A stretch of DNA of 47,160 bases from Nioella sediminis (GCF_001879695.1 NZ_MNBL01000159.1:1-47160), one strand, 5' to 3'. Shown: positions 35,647-44,392, counted from the stretch's first letter. Translations and numbers: made by a program. The notes: a model not told the origin generated them from the letters alone.

Positions 35647-36887
35647 CAGACTGCCCGCCCGTCAGCGTCATTGTCGTCAGCCACGGGCGCCCCGCCTTGC
35701 TGCGCAGGGCTTTGATCGGGATCGGGCAGCTTTTCTATCGTCCCTTCGAACTGATTGTCGTGGCCGATGCGGTGGGTCTTGAAGCCATTGCCGATCTGCC
35801 CTTTGGCGACCGAATCAAGACAGCGTTGCAGGACACCCCCAATATCTCTGCTGCACGCAACGCCGGGCTGGCACTGTCTTGCGGCCAGATCGTGGCATTC
35901 ATCGACGATGATGCGGTGCCGGAGCCAACATGGCTGACTCATCTCGTTTTCCCTTTGTTAGACACTGATATTGCCGCCGCGACAGGCACTGTTCTGGGGC
36001 GGAACGGCATCAGCGTTCAGTGGGCCAATCGGGTCGTTGACCAGCTTGGAAGAGCGTTCCCTGCGCCCCCGGGTCCATTGCCGGAAGGTCGCGCTGTCAA
36101 GCTGGAAGGCACGAATATGGCGATCCGCCGGGAGGTGGCCGTTGCGGTTGGAGGGTTCGACGAAGGGTTCGCGTTCTACCTTGATGAAACCGATCTTGCC
36201 TATCGTCTGATGCGCGCCGGTCACAGGGTCGTTCATGCGCCATTTGCCACAGTTCACCATGGATACGCCGCCAGTGAACGACGCACCGGGGACCGCGTAC
36301 CGCTCAGCCTGTTCGAAATTGGTCAAAGCAGCATGCTCTATCTGCAGAAGCATGCCACCGGAGACGAGGTGACAGAGGGCCTCTCTGCGATCAGGGCGGA
36401 ACAATCCGAACGGGTCGAACGACTGGTGAACTCCGGCGCATTGACCGTGCAGGCCGGGGCCAAACTGCTTGACGGGTTCGAAGCCGGGCTAGACGCAGGC
36501 AAAACGCTGCCCGTGTCTTCATTTGAAGCGAGTGGACCCAGCCCCGCCTTTCAGCCGCTTCTGTCCACGCCCGCCCCGGACCCGGCTTTGCTGACGGGAC
36601 GGTGGTTTTCGCGCCGCCGCTTGCAAGTAAAGGCGCAATCGCTTGCGCAGGATGGCAGGTCGGTCACGTTGATGATCTTCGATCATACCATGCGGGCGCA
36701 TCGGGTTGTCTTCACCCCTCAGGGCTACTGGCTGCAAAGCGGCGGTTTGTTCGGAAGATCGTCAAGAAATCAGCGGCTTTTCATGATCTGGTCACTTGGT
36801 AGGCGCATAAGGACCGAAATCGAAAGGCTGAGAAAAATTCGCTGGATTTCCGATGCCCCTGAATGCAATACCGACGAGGTGTCATAA
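35643..36887 (+). CDS. Glycosyltransferase family 2
   Basis: This is a predicted cytoplasmic inverting glycosyltransferase of GT-A fold. The TTG start at 35643 overlaps the preceding stop (TTGA) and yields 414 residues beginning LTDCPPVSVIVVSHGRP; upstream in-frame codons belong to the cytidylyltransferase. Motifs are VSVIVVSHGRPALL (7-20), the DxD-type FIDDDAVPEP (87-96), GTNMAIRREV, and GFDEGFAFYLDETDLAYRL with DETD at 181-184. A C-terminal region of about 200 residues after the GT domain is basic and has no recognised motif. The sugar donor cannot be predicted. Confidence 0.85.
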   Translation: MTDCPPVSVIVVSHGRPALLRRALIGIGQLFYRPFELIVVADAVGLEAIADLPFGDRIKTALQDTPNISAARNAGLALSCGQIVAFIDDDAVPEPTWLTHLVFPLLDTDIAAATGTVLGRNGISVQWANRVVDQLGRAFPAPPGPLPEGRAVKLEGTNMAIRREVAVAVGGFDEGFAFYLDETDLAYRLMRAGHRVVHAPFATVHHGYAASERRTGDRVPLSLFEIGQSSMLYLQKHATGDEVTEGLSAIRAEQSERVERLVNSGALTVQAGAKLLDGFEAGLDAGKTLPVSSFEASGPSPAFQPLLSTPAPDPALLTGRWFSRRRLQVKAQSLAQDGRSVTLMIFDHTMRAHRVVFTPQGYWLQSGGLFGRSSRNQRLFMIWSLGRRIRTEIERLRKIRWISDAPECNTDEVS

Positions 36888-36980
36888 AGAGAGCGTTCAA
36901 AGGAACGAAGTTTGCCGCGATTGGCCCGTATTATGGGATCTGACGGCAGACAAGTAGGTTCCAACCTGTTGGAGACGAAG

Positions 36981-37871
36981 ATGAAGAAAGTAACCAAAGC
37001 GATTTTTCCGGTGGCAGGACTAGGCACGCGTTTCCTGCCAGCGACCAAATCCATTCCGAAAGAGATCATGACGCTCGTCGACCGCCCGTTGATCCAGTAT
37101 GCGATTGATGAAGCGCGGGCAGCGGGCATTAAGGAATTCATCTTTGTCACATCCCGCGGGAAAAGCGCGCTTGAGGATTATTTCGACATCGCGCCCGAGC
37201 TGGAAAGCACGTTGCGCAAGAAGGGCAAGACCGAGCTTTTGCAGACGCTGAAGTCCACCAACATGGATTCCGGCCAGATTGCCTATATCCGCCAGAACAA
37301 GGCCATGGGCCTGGGCCACGCCGTGTGGTGCGCGCGGCGTTTGCTGGGGAACGAGCCGTTCGCGGTCATTCTGCCGGATGACGTGATCGCCGCGGAAAAG
37401 CCCTGTCTGCAACAGATGATCGAGGCACATGAGGAAACCGGTGGCAACATGGTCGCCGCGATGGAGGTTCCACCCGAGATGACGTCGTCCTACGGGGTGC
37501 TCGACATTCGCGACGACATGGGATCGGTCGTATCGGTCAAGGGCATGGTCGAAAAGCCGGACATTCAGGATGCCCCGTCGAATCTGGCGGTTATCGGTCG
37601 GTATATCCTGACGCCGGACATCATGCGCAACCTAAACCGTGCAAAATCGGGCGCAGGCGGAGAGATCCAGTTGACCGACGCGATTGCCGAAGAGATCAAG
37701 GCATCGGACAACGTCTATGGCTTCCGTTTCCGTGGTCAGCGCTATGATTGCGGGTCCAAGGCAGGATTCTTGCAGGCGACGGTTGCCTTCGGTCTGGCAC
37801 GTGACGATCTGCGCGATGAGTTCTCTCATTTCCTCGACCAGATGTCGGCGACGAAGAACGCAGCCCAGTAA
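36981..37871 (+). CDS. galU: GalU, UTP-glucose-1-phosphate uridylyltransferase
   Basis: GalU makes UDP-glucose, the donor for many surface glycans. The ATG at 36981 gives 296 residues, preceded by GGAGACGAAG; the family begins here (KKVTKAIFPVAGLGTRFLPA). Motifs are GLGTRFLPATKSIPKEI (13-29), QYAIDEARAAGI, VRQNKAMGLGHAV-type IRQNKAMGLGHAV, FAVILPDDV, and EKP in MVEKPDIQDAP. The 93-bp gap from the GT2 gene is the only sizeable one inside the operon, so an internal promoter is possible. A TATTAT at 36929-36934 lacks a good -35. Confidence 0.95.
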   Translation: MKKVTKAIFPVAGLGTRFLPATKSIPKEIMTLVDRPLIQYAIDEARAAGIKEFIFVTSRGKSALEDYFDIAPELESTLRKKGKTELLQTLKSTNMDSGQIAYIRQNKAMGLGHAVWCARRLLGNEPFAVILPDDVIAAEKPCLQQMIEAHEETGGNMVAAMEVPPEMTSSYGVLDIRDDMGSVVSVKGMVEKPDIQDAPSNLAVIGRYILTPDIMRNLNRAKSGAGGEIQLTDAIAEEIKASDNVYGFRFRGQRYDCGSKAGFLQATVAFGLARDDLRDEFSHFLDQMSATKNAAQ

Positions 37872-37874
37872 CCT

Positions 37875-39101
37875 ATGACCGGGCCTGCCCTGTGTCTTGA
37901 CCTGACGCGGCTGTTGTCCCGCGTCGGGCGAGGTCAGTTGACGGGCGTGGATCGCGTCGAACGCGCTTATGCGGATTGGGTTCTGAGGACGGATCCGGAC
38001 CCACGGTTTCTGGTGCGCAGCTCTCGCGGGTATATCTTGTTCGGGGCAGCGGGCGCGCAGGCGTTTCTGAACGCTTTTGACGGCAACGTGGACTGGCCAC
38101 AGCCTGATCTGCTGTCACGTCTGACCGGCAAGTCCGATCTGCCGCGACATAGGGCCGAGGCTTTGCTGCGTCGCCATGCCATTGCCCGTTGCCTGCATGC
38201 CAACCTGTTTCGACTGTTGTCCCAAAACCTGCGGGAAGACACGACCTATCTGAATGTCGGTCACAGCAACCTGTCCGTGGACTGTCTACGGGCTTTTCGG
38301 GCCAACCCGGATGTGCAGGTCGCCGTGCTGCTGCACGATGCCATTCCTCTGGACCATCCGGAATTCTCTCGTCCCGAGATACCGGGACATTTTCGCAAGA
38401 TGCTGAAAGCCAGTCAGGATCATGCTAATCTGATCATCTGCAACTCGGAGGACACAAGCCGACAACTTGCGCGGCACATGAGCGCTGACATGGCCTTCGT
38501 CACGGCCCATCTCGGCCTGCCCGATCGCGTGGAGAAAGAGCCGTTATCGCCCGGTTTAGACCCTGACACTCCCCGATTTGTGTGTCTTGGCACCATTGAG
38601 CCCCGCAAGAACCACCAGCTATTGCTGGATGTCTGGTCGATGTTGCCCGAAGCCGGTCGCCCGCATCTGCATATTGTTGGCCAGAGGGGATGGGCATCGG
38701 AGGAATTCTTTCAACGGCTCGACACCCACCCGCTACGTGGAACCGCGATCTTTGAACACAACGACCTGAGCGATGGTCAGGTGCGCACCCTGTTGGAGGG
38801 GTCGCATGGGCTGCTGTTTCCGACGCTGGCAGAGGGTTTCGGCTATCCCCCGCTGGAGGCCGCGCGGCTTGGGGTGTTGCCAATCTGCTCGGACCTTCCG
38901 GTGTTGCGTGAAACCGTTAACGATTGCGCCGTTTACCTTGACCCTCAGGACGCGTATTCTTGGCTGGAAACGATTAAGAAACGATCGGGGGATAGACTGG
39001 CGGACGAGGTGCTGCCAGCGGCCAAGCTTCCGACGTGGCAGGCACATTTCGACACGGTTTCTGAGGCCCTTCAAAAGGCCCGGGCAGGGGACATGGTATG
39101 A
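37875..39101 (+). CDS. Glycosyltransferase family 4 (group 1)
   Basis: This is a 408-residue retaining glycosyltransferase of GT-B fold. Visible motifs are VAVLLHDAIPLDHPE (149-163) in the acceptor half, GTIEPRKNHQLLLDVW (239-254) at the start of the donor half, and the nucleotide-sugar-binding PTLAEGFGYPPLEAARLGVLP (316-336, with E320 and E328). The N-terminus (CLDLTRLLSRVGRGQLTGVDRVERAY; two pieces) resembles bacterial GT4 enzymes of capsule and EPS clusters. It lies 3 bp after galU and overlaps the next gene by 4 bp. Donor and acceptor are unknown. Confidence 0.9.
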   Translation: MTGPALCLDLTRLLSRVGRGQLTGVDRVERAYADWVLRTDPDPRFLVRSSRGYILFGAAGAQAFLNAFDGNVDWPQPDLLSRLTGKSDLPRHRAEALLRRHAIARCLHANLFRLLSQNLREDTTYLNVGHSNLSVDCLRAFRANPDVQVAVLLHDAIPLDHPEFSRPEIPGHFRKMLKASQDHANLIICNSEDTSRQLARHMSADMAFVTAHLGLPDRVEKEPLSPGLDPDTPRFVCLGTIEPRKNHQLLLDVWSMLPEAGRPHLHIVGQRGWASEEFFQRLDTHPLRGTAIFEHNDLSDGQVRTLLEGSHGLLFPTLAEGFGYPPLEAARLGVLPICSDLPVLRETVNDCAVYLDPQDAYSWLETIKKRSGDRLADEVLPAAKLPTWQAHFDTVSEALQKARAGDMV

Positions 39102-40108
39102 AGGTGGTTCAGCGCTACAAGCTGCGCCTTGAACGTAAGCGGTTTCTGATCCGTGCCTGGCGCAAGGCGCGGGATCTTCTGCTTGTGGCAGACCGCACCG
39201 ACCAGATCCGACCCAACGATGTTCTGTGCTTCGTCACCCTGCGAAACGAGCGAATCCGCCTGCCCTATTTCCTGCGCTACTATCGTGACAGGGGCGTGTC
39301 GCATTTCATCTTTGTGGACAACGACAGTACCGATGGCACGCGCGAATACCTGGCCGGGCAGGGCGATTGTTCTGTCTGGACGACGCCTGCCAGCTACAAA
39401 CGCTCCCGCTTCGGGATGGATTGGCTAAATGCGCTGTTGCGGGAATATGGCCATGGTCACTGGTGTGTCGTCGTCGACCCGGATGAATTCCTTGTCTACC
39501 CGTTCTGCGATACGCGCCCCATCCCTGCGCTGACCGATTGGCTGGAAAGCAGTTCGATCAAGTCCTTTGGTGCGATGCTGCTGGATATGTATCCCAAGGG
39601 GCCGATCACGACGCAGCCTTACAGCGAGGGACAGAATCCGTTCGACATTGCCTGCTGGTTCGACAGCGGCAACTACATGATCAAGCGCAACTGGGATTTC
39701 GGGAACCTCTGGATTCAGGGCGGCCCACGGGCGCGCCTTTTCTTCCCGGACAATCCTGAACGCGCCCCGGCGCTGAACAAGATTCCGCTGGTGAAATGGG
39801 ACAAGAACTATGCCTTTGCCAGTTCCACCCACATGCTGCTGCCGCGCGGGCTGAACCTCGTGTTCGATGAATGGGGCGGCGAAAAGGCATCCGGCGTGCT
39901 GATGCATGCCAAGTTCCTCGACACCTTCACCACGAAGGCGCGGGAAGAGCTTCAGCGCAAACAGCACTACGCCAACAGTCACGAATACAAGGCCTATGCC
40001 GCCGGTTTGCAGGAAGACCCCAACCTTTGGTGCAAATGGTCTGAACGCTTCATCAACTGGCGGCAACTGGAAATCCTCGGCCTCATGTCCAAGGGGAACT
40101 GGGCATGA
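39098..40108 (+). CDS. GT2-like glycosyltransferase (Glyco_tranf_2_4 type)
   Basis: The 336-residue product belongs to the group of DUF-like GT-A transferases with FVTLRNERIRLPYFLRYYRD (45-64), FVDNDSTDGTREYL (72-85) and VDPDEFLVYP (126-135), in which DPDEF replaces the classic DxD. These are common in alphaproteobacterial glycan clusters and are related to GT92-like sequences. There is no signal or membrane segment, so it should act in the cytoplasm. It overlaps the genes on both sides by 4 bp (ATGA), indicating tight coupling. No substrate can be assigned. Confidence 0.83.
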   Translation: MKVVQRYKLRLERKRFLIRAWRKARDLLLVADRTDQIRPNDVLCFVTLRNERIRLPYFLRYYRDRGVSHFIFVDNDSTDGTREYLAGQGDCSVWTTPASYKRSRFGMDWLNALLREYGHGHWCVVVDPDEFLVYPFCDTRPIPALTDWLESSSIKSFGAMLLDMYPKGPITTQPYSEGQNPFDIACWFDSGNYMIKRNWDFGNLWIQGGPRARLFFPDNPERAPALNKIPLVKWDKNYAFASSTHMLLPRGLNLVFDEWGGEKASGVLMHAKFLDTFTTKAREELQRKQHYANSHEYKAYAAGLQEDPNLWCKWSERFINWRQLEILGLMSKGNWA

Positions 40109-41805
40109 GTGTCGGGTTCGTCATGCTCTGCCACACGGCGCTGCACCGCGCTGCACAGGTGGCGCGGCATTGGGCGGAACGGGATTGCCCGGTGGTGATC
40201 CACGTGGACAAGCGCGTGTCGAATGAGGCGTATTCGGGTCTGAAATCCGATCTGTCTGACCTGCCGAACGTCAAGTTCTGCGGGCGGCACAAATGCGAAT
40301 GGGGGACGTGGTCTCTCGTCGCCGCATCGCAGACCGCATCCGAGATGATGTTGGCCGAATTCCCCAATGTCAGACATGTTTTTCTGTCCAGCGGATCCTG
40401 CCTGCCCTTGCGCCCCGTGGAGGAGTTGAAAGCCTATCTTGCGGCCCGCCCGCGCACCGATTTCATCGAAAGCGTGACGACCGAAGACGTGGAATGGACC
40501 GTTGACGGGCTGCATGCGGAACGGTTCCAGCTTAGGTTCCCCTTCTCGTGGAAACGTCACCGCAGGCTGTTTGACGGCTATGTAGAGCTGCAGCGCAAGG
40601 TGGGTTTCAAGCGGACCATGCCCGATGATCTGGTGCCGCATCTGGGCAGCCAATGGTGGTGCCTGACCCGTCAGACCCTGTCAGCCATCCTGCAGGACCC
40701 CTCACGCAAGGCCTATGACCGGTTCTTCAAACTGGTCTGGATTCCTGACGAAAGCTATTATCAGACACTGGTTCGCAAGTATTCGACCCATATCGAAAGC
40801 CGGTCGCTGACGCTCTCGAAGTTCGATTTTCAGGGCAAACCCCATGTCTTCTATGATGACCACCTGCATCTGCTGCGGCGGTCGGATTGCTTCGTCGCGC
40901 GCAAGATCTGGCATAAGGCGGATCGGCTTTATGAAACCTTTCTGACCGATCAGGATCGCGGCACCGTCATGGCCGAACCGGCACCGGGCAAGATCGACCG
41001 CGTTTTTTCCAAGGCGCTGGAACGACGAACGCGGGGGCGGGCGGGCATGTATATGCACAGCCGGTTCCCGAACCCTGACTGGGAAAACGGCAAGACCAGC
41101 GCGCCCTATTCGGTCTTTCAGGGCTTCAACGACCTTTTCGAGAACTTCGAACCGTGGCTGGCCCGCCGCCTTGGCACGCGGGTGCATGGCAACCTGTTCG
41201 ACCCAGTGCGCGTGCGGTTCTCGGGCGATGCGGATGTCTATGCTGGCTGCCTGTCCTCGGCCGCCGCCATTCGCGACTATGACCCTGAACACTTCCTGAC
41301 CAGCCTGATCTGGAACACGCGGGGCGAACGTCAGGTGTTTCAGTTCAGCCCGCGCGACGAACAGCGGATCGGGGCGTTTCTCGCCTCTGACGGGAATGCG
41401 CAGATCTCGGTTGTGACAGGGGCCTGGGCGGTGCCGCTGTTCAACTCGAACCAGGATTTCCACACGATCCGAAAGACGGCAGCCCTGCTGCAAAAGCAGG
41501 AGATCGACTTCGTCAGCATTCTGCGCCGGGTGCAGACACGGGCAGAGGTGAAGATCTGGTCCCTGGCGGAGTTTGTGGAAGAACCGATGGAAAATCTGCA
41601 ATCAATCCTCGATGCCATCGGGGGCCCGTCCTCCGGTGCGCGCATCACCGAGGCGCCGCGCATGGTCGATCTGTCGGGCTTTGGCCAGTTTCTGCAGAAT
41701 CTGAAGAACCAGGGGATGAACCCGCATGTCACGGGTGACTTCCCCGTCAACCAGCCCGGAATGCAACCCAGGTCGGGCGGATCCCGGCCCTATCTTGTCA
41801 GGTAA
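40105..41805 (+). CDS. Core-2/I-branching-type (GT14-like) glycosyltransferase with long C-terminal domain of unknown function
   Basis: Residues 1 to about 270 match the Core-2/I-branching beta-1,6-N-acetylglucosaminyltransferase family: GFVMLCHTALHRAAQVARHW (4-23), VIHVDKRV (31-38), CEWGTWSLVAA (64-74), LSSGSCLPLRP (94-104), GSQWWCLTR (181-189) and IPDESYYQTL (213-222). This family usually adds branching sugars; bacterial members also include xylosyl- and other transferases. The remaining 300 residues (HGNLFDPVRVRF, VYAGCLSSAAAIRDY, WNTRGERQVFQFSPRD) form a second domain that I recall as a DUF found only behind this GT type (DUF5928, unverified). A possible branching enzyme for the sulfated glycan. 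Confidence 0.85.
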   Translation: MSVGFVMLCHTALHRAAQVARHWAERDCPVVIHVDKRVSNEAYSGLKSDLSDLPNVKFCGRHKCEWGTWSLVAASQTASEMMLAEFPNVRHVFLSSGSCLPLRPVEELKAYLAARPRTDFIESVTTEDVEWTVDGLHAERFQLRFPFSWKRHRRLFDGYVELQRKVGFKRTMPDDLVPHLGSQWWCLTRQTLSAILQDPSRKAYDRFFKLVWIPDESYYQTLVRKYSTHIESRSLTLSKFDFQGKPHVFYDDHLHLLRRSDCFVARKIWHKADRLYETFLTDQDRGTVMAEPAPGKIDRVFSKALERRTRGRAGMYMHSRFPNPDWENGKTSAPYSVFQGFNDLFENFEPWLARRLGTRVHGNLFDPVRVRFSGDADVYAGCLSSAAAIRDYDPEHFLTSLIWNTRGERQVFQFSPRDEQRIGAFLASDGNAQISVVTGAWAVPLFNSNQDFHTIRKTAALLQKQEIDFVSILRRVQTRAEVKIWSLAEFVEEPMENLQSILDAIGGPSSGARITEAPRMVDLSGFGQFLQNLKNQGMNPHVTGDFPVNQPGMQPRSGGSRPYLVR

Positions 41806-41808
41806 CCC

Positions 41809-43239
41809 ATGTCCGACCGTTTCGATGCCTTCGTGATCTTTGCCGAAATGCGGACGGGCTCGAACTACCTTGAGGCGACGCTGAACGATCTGCCGGATCT
41901 GAACTGTCTGGGCGAGGTCTATAACCCGACCTTCATGGGCCATCACAATACGTTCGAGATGCATGGCATCGACATGGACAGGCGCGAGGAGAAGCCGCTC
42001 GACCTGTTGGAAGCGATCATCGAAAACGCGGGCGATGCGCTGCCCGGCTTCCGCTTTTTCCACGATCACGACCCGCGTGTGCTGGACCGCATCCTTCCCG
42101 ATCCGCGCATTGCCAAGGTGATTCTGACCCGCAATCCGCTGGAAAGCTATGTCAGCCGCCGGATCGCAACCGAGACCGGGCAATGGCGGCTGACCGATAT
42201 GAAGCACCAGAAAAGCGCCAAGGTGGAATTTCGGCTGTGGGAGTTCGAGACCATGCTGGAAGATCTGCAATCGTTCCAGATCCGGCTGCAACGTGGCTTG
42301 CAGACCACGGGGCAGGCGGCGTTCTACATTCGATACGAGGACATCAACGATGTGGAGGTCGTGAACGGCTTGGCGCGATTCCTGAGGTCGAGCCATGCGT
42401 TGGAGGCCACGAACTCGAAGCTGAAAAAGCAAAACCCGAGCGATCTGAGCCAGAAAGTGGAAAACTACGACCACATGGTCCGGTCGCTGGCCAAGCTGGA
42501 CCGATTTGACCTGAGCAGAACGCCCAATTTCGAACCTGCACGCCATGCGGCTGTACCGGGGTTCGTCCTGATGCCGGAAACAGGGTTGATGTTCATGCCG
42601 ATCCGTGGCGCTGCGGTCGATCCGATCCGGGATTGGATGGCGGGGCTGGAAGGCATCGGCGGGGACAAGCTGCTGACCGGGCTAAAGCAGAAGGACATCC
42701 GCCAATGGATGCGCAAACATCCGGGCCACCGCAGCTTTACCGTCCTGCGTCACCCGCTGGAACGCGCCTATCACGTGTTCAACAGCTGCATTCTGCCCGC
42801 CGACAGGCCCGCCTATGCGAATATCCGGCGGGTGCTGAAGAACCGCTACAACCTGCCGATTCCCAAGGACGGGCTGATCCCCGGCTACTATGCCGACCAG
42901 CACAAGGAGGCGTTCATCGCCTTTCTGAATTTCCTGAAAGGCAACCTCGCCGGGCAGACCAGCCTGAAAGTGGAACAGATCTTCGCGTCCCAGACTGCAC
43001 TGATTCAGGGCATGGCCAATTTCGCTCTACCCGACCGCATCTTGCGGGAAGAGGAGCTGATCGAAGACCTGCCGAAGCTGGCTAAAACGCAAGGACGCGA
43101 TGGCGCAGAGTTCGACATGGCCCTACCAGAGGTGCCTTTCCCGCTGACAGAGATCAACGACAGTGAGATCGAGTCGCTGATCTTCGACATCTATCGCAAG
43201 GATTTCCTGAATTTCGGCTTCCAGACCTGGGAGCCTTAG
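41809..43239 (+). CDS. Tandem sulfotransferase: Stf0-like N-terminal half plus degenerate sulfotransferase-like C-terminal half
   Basis: This is predicted to transfer sulfate from PAPS to a glycan. The N-terminal half (1 to about 240) has the 5'-phosphosulfate loop AEMRTGSNYLEATL (12-25) and the 3'-phosphate motif VILTRNPLESYVSRRIA (104-120). The C-terminal half (about 250-476) looks like a second, Sulfotransfer_2-type domain: VLRHPLERAYHVFNS (312-326) fits a 3'-phosphate motif, and ILREEELIEDLPKL and IYRKDFLNFGF (461-471) fit its end. Where its P-loop should be, the sequence is FMPIRGAAVDPIRDW (262-276), lacking the PKTGTT-like Lys/Thr. One half may be catalytic and the other structural or acceptor-binding. 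It is the last gene of the cysQ operon, and its stop overlaps that of ptsN. Confidence 0.82.
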   Translation: MSDRFDAFVIFAEMRTGSNYLEATLNDLPDLNCLGEVYNPTFMGHHNTFEMHGIDMDRREEKPLDLLEAIIENAGDALPGFRFFHDHDPRVLDRILPDPRIAKVILTRNPLESYVSRRIATETGQWRLTDMKHQKSAKVEFRLWEFETMLEDLQSFQIRLQRGLQTTGQAAFYIRYEDINDVEVVNGLARFLRSSHALEATNSKLKKQNPSDLSQKVENYDHMVRSLAKLDRFDLSRTPNFEPARHAAVPGFVLMPETGLMFMPIRGAAVDPIRDWMAGLEGIGGDKLLTGLKQKDIRQWMRKHPGHRSFTVLRHPLERAYHVFNSCILPADRPAYANIRRVLKNRYNLPIPKDGLIPGYYADQHKEAFIAFLNFLKGNLAGQTSLKVEQIFASQTALIQGMANFALPDRILREEELIEDLPKLAKTQGRDGAEFDMALPEVPFPLTEINDSEIESLIFDIYRKDFLNFGFQTWEP

Positions 43240-43700
43240 GCCGCCTGCGTCGCGCGTGCCTCGGTCAGCAAGGTATGCAGCGTCGCCGCGTCTGAATTGG
43301 CCCGCAGTTTTTCACACAGGACCGGGTCGCGCAGGGTGCGAGAAACAAGCGCCAGCGCCTTGAGATGCTCGGTTCCCGCTTCCTCTGGTGCGAACAGCGC
43401 AAAAACCAGATCAACCGGCTGGCGGTCCACGGCGTCGAAATCCACAGGTCGATCCAGCTTGATGAAAGCGCCCTGCACCCCGGTCAGGCCGGACAGGCGC
43501 GCATGCGGCAGGGCAACACCCTTGCCGAAGCCGGTGGGCCCAAGGCTTTCGCGTTCCAGCAGGGCCGACGTGATGTCCGTCATCGACAACCCCGTCAGTG
43601 GCGCGGCGACATCGGCCACGGCCTGAATCAGCCGCTTCTTACTGGTGACATCAGCGATGATACGAACCGCTGTCGGGCTCAATAGTGACGCAAGATCCAT
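43236..43700 (-). CDS. ptsN: PtsN, PTS IIA-like nitrogen-regulatory protein (EIIA-Ntr)
   Basis: EIIA-Ntr is phosphorylated on His by the PtsP-NPr relay and adjusts nitrogen, potassium and stress responses. The 154 residues include SLGPTGFGKGVALPHAR with the phospho-accepting His66, then GAFIKLDRPVDFDAVD and LVFALFAPEEAGTEHLKALALVSRTL, typical of the family. It lies 51 bp downstream of hpf on the same strand, the standard neighbourhood. Its stop shares TTAG with the convergent sulfotransferase. Confidence 0.95.
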   Translation of the reverse strand: MDLASLLSPTAVRIIADVTSKKRLIQAVADVAAPLTGLSMTDITSALLERESLGPTGFGKGVALPHARLSGLTGVQGAFIKLDRPVDFDAVDRQPVDLVFALFAPEEAGTEHLKALALVSRTLRDPVLCEKLRANSDAATLHTLLTEARATQAA

Positions 43701-43751
43701 GAAACTGTCCCGGTCTGGGGCCGCGCCTGCGCCCGGCCCCTGTTGCTTCTG

Positions 43752-44318
43752 TTAACGGGGGTCAATCCAGCCGACATTCCCATCTTCGCGGCGGTAGACC
43801 ACATTCAACCCGTCGTGTCCCTCGTTTCGGAAAATCAGAACGGGCGCTCCGGAAATCTCCATCTGCATCACCGCTTCACCAACCGAAAGGGACGGGATTT
43901 TCGTCTCCATCTCGGCAATGATCATCGGCTGCAGCGACTCCGGTTCGTCCTCATCCCCATGGTCCGAGCCCGCGAGGATATACGAGGAACCGGCGAAGGT
44001 TTCAACGGGCTCTGATCGCTTGATGTGATGGTCTTTCAGGCGGCGCTTGTAGCGACGCAGTTGCTTTTCCATCTTCTCTGCGCATTGGTCGAAGGATGCG
44101 TAGATTTCATGGTCGGCGGCCTTTGCTGACGCGGTCAGCCCGGTCGACAGATGGATGGTGGCTTCGCAGACATGCTCGTGGCCGCTACGCGAGAACACGA
44201 TATTCGCGTCGGTCGGACGTTCAGCGTATTTTTCCACGACGGCGCCAAGGCTGTCCTTCACATGGGTTTGCAAGGCGTCGCCGATATCGATTTGTTTTCC
44301 GCTGATCTGGTAGCGCAT
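43752..44318 (-). CDS. hpf: Long-form ribosome hibernation-promoting factor
   Basis: HPF dimerises idle 70S ribosomes into 100S particles in stationary phase. The 188-residue product is the long type. The N-terminal RaiA/HPF fold (1 to about 105: RYQISGKQIDIGDALQTHV, HVCEATIHLSTG, ASFDQCAEKMEKQLRRYKRRLKDH) is joined by a linker to a C-terminal dimerisation domain (about 130-188: PVLIFRNEGHDGLNVVYRREDGNVGWIDPR). An AGGAGG lies just before the ATG. It is followed by ptsN. Confidence 0.95.
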   Translation of the reverse strand: MRYQISGKQIDIGDALQTHVKDSLGAVVEKYAERPTDANIVFSRSGHEHVCEATIHLSTGLTASAKAADHEIYASFDQCAEKMEKQLRRYKRRLKDHHIKRSEPVETFAGSSYILAGSDHGDEDEPESLQPMIIAEMETKIPSLSVGEAVMQMEISGAPVLIFRNEGHDGLNVVYRREDGNVGWIDPR

Positions 44319-44392
44319 AGGACCTCCTTAAATGCGAACGGCCGACGCGGGAATGGATCCCCGGGCGGCCGTAAGTCAGTACAGCGATGCAA

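Noticed and set aside
36902-36934. GGAAC followed by CGTATTA as a possible EcfG stress promoter before galU
   Set aside because: The spacing is 20 bp where 16-17 is expected and the -10 part is not CGTT.
34048-43239. The glycan operon as a recent horizontally acquired island
   Set aside because: No tRNA, integrase, transposase or direct repeats flank it, and GC content by eye is like the rest of the window. Transfer cannot be argued from this sequence alone.
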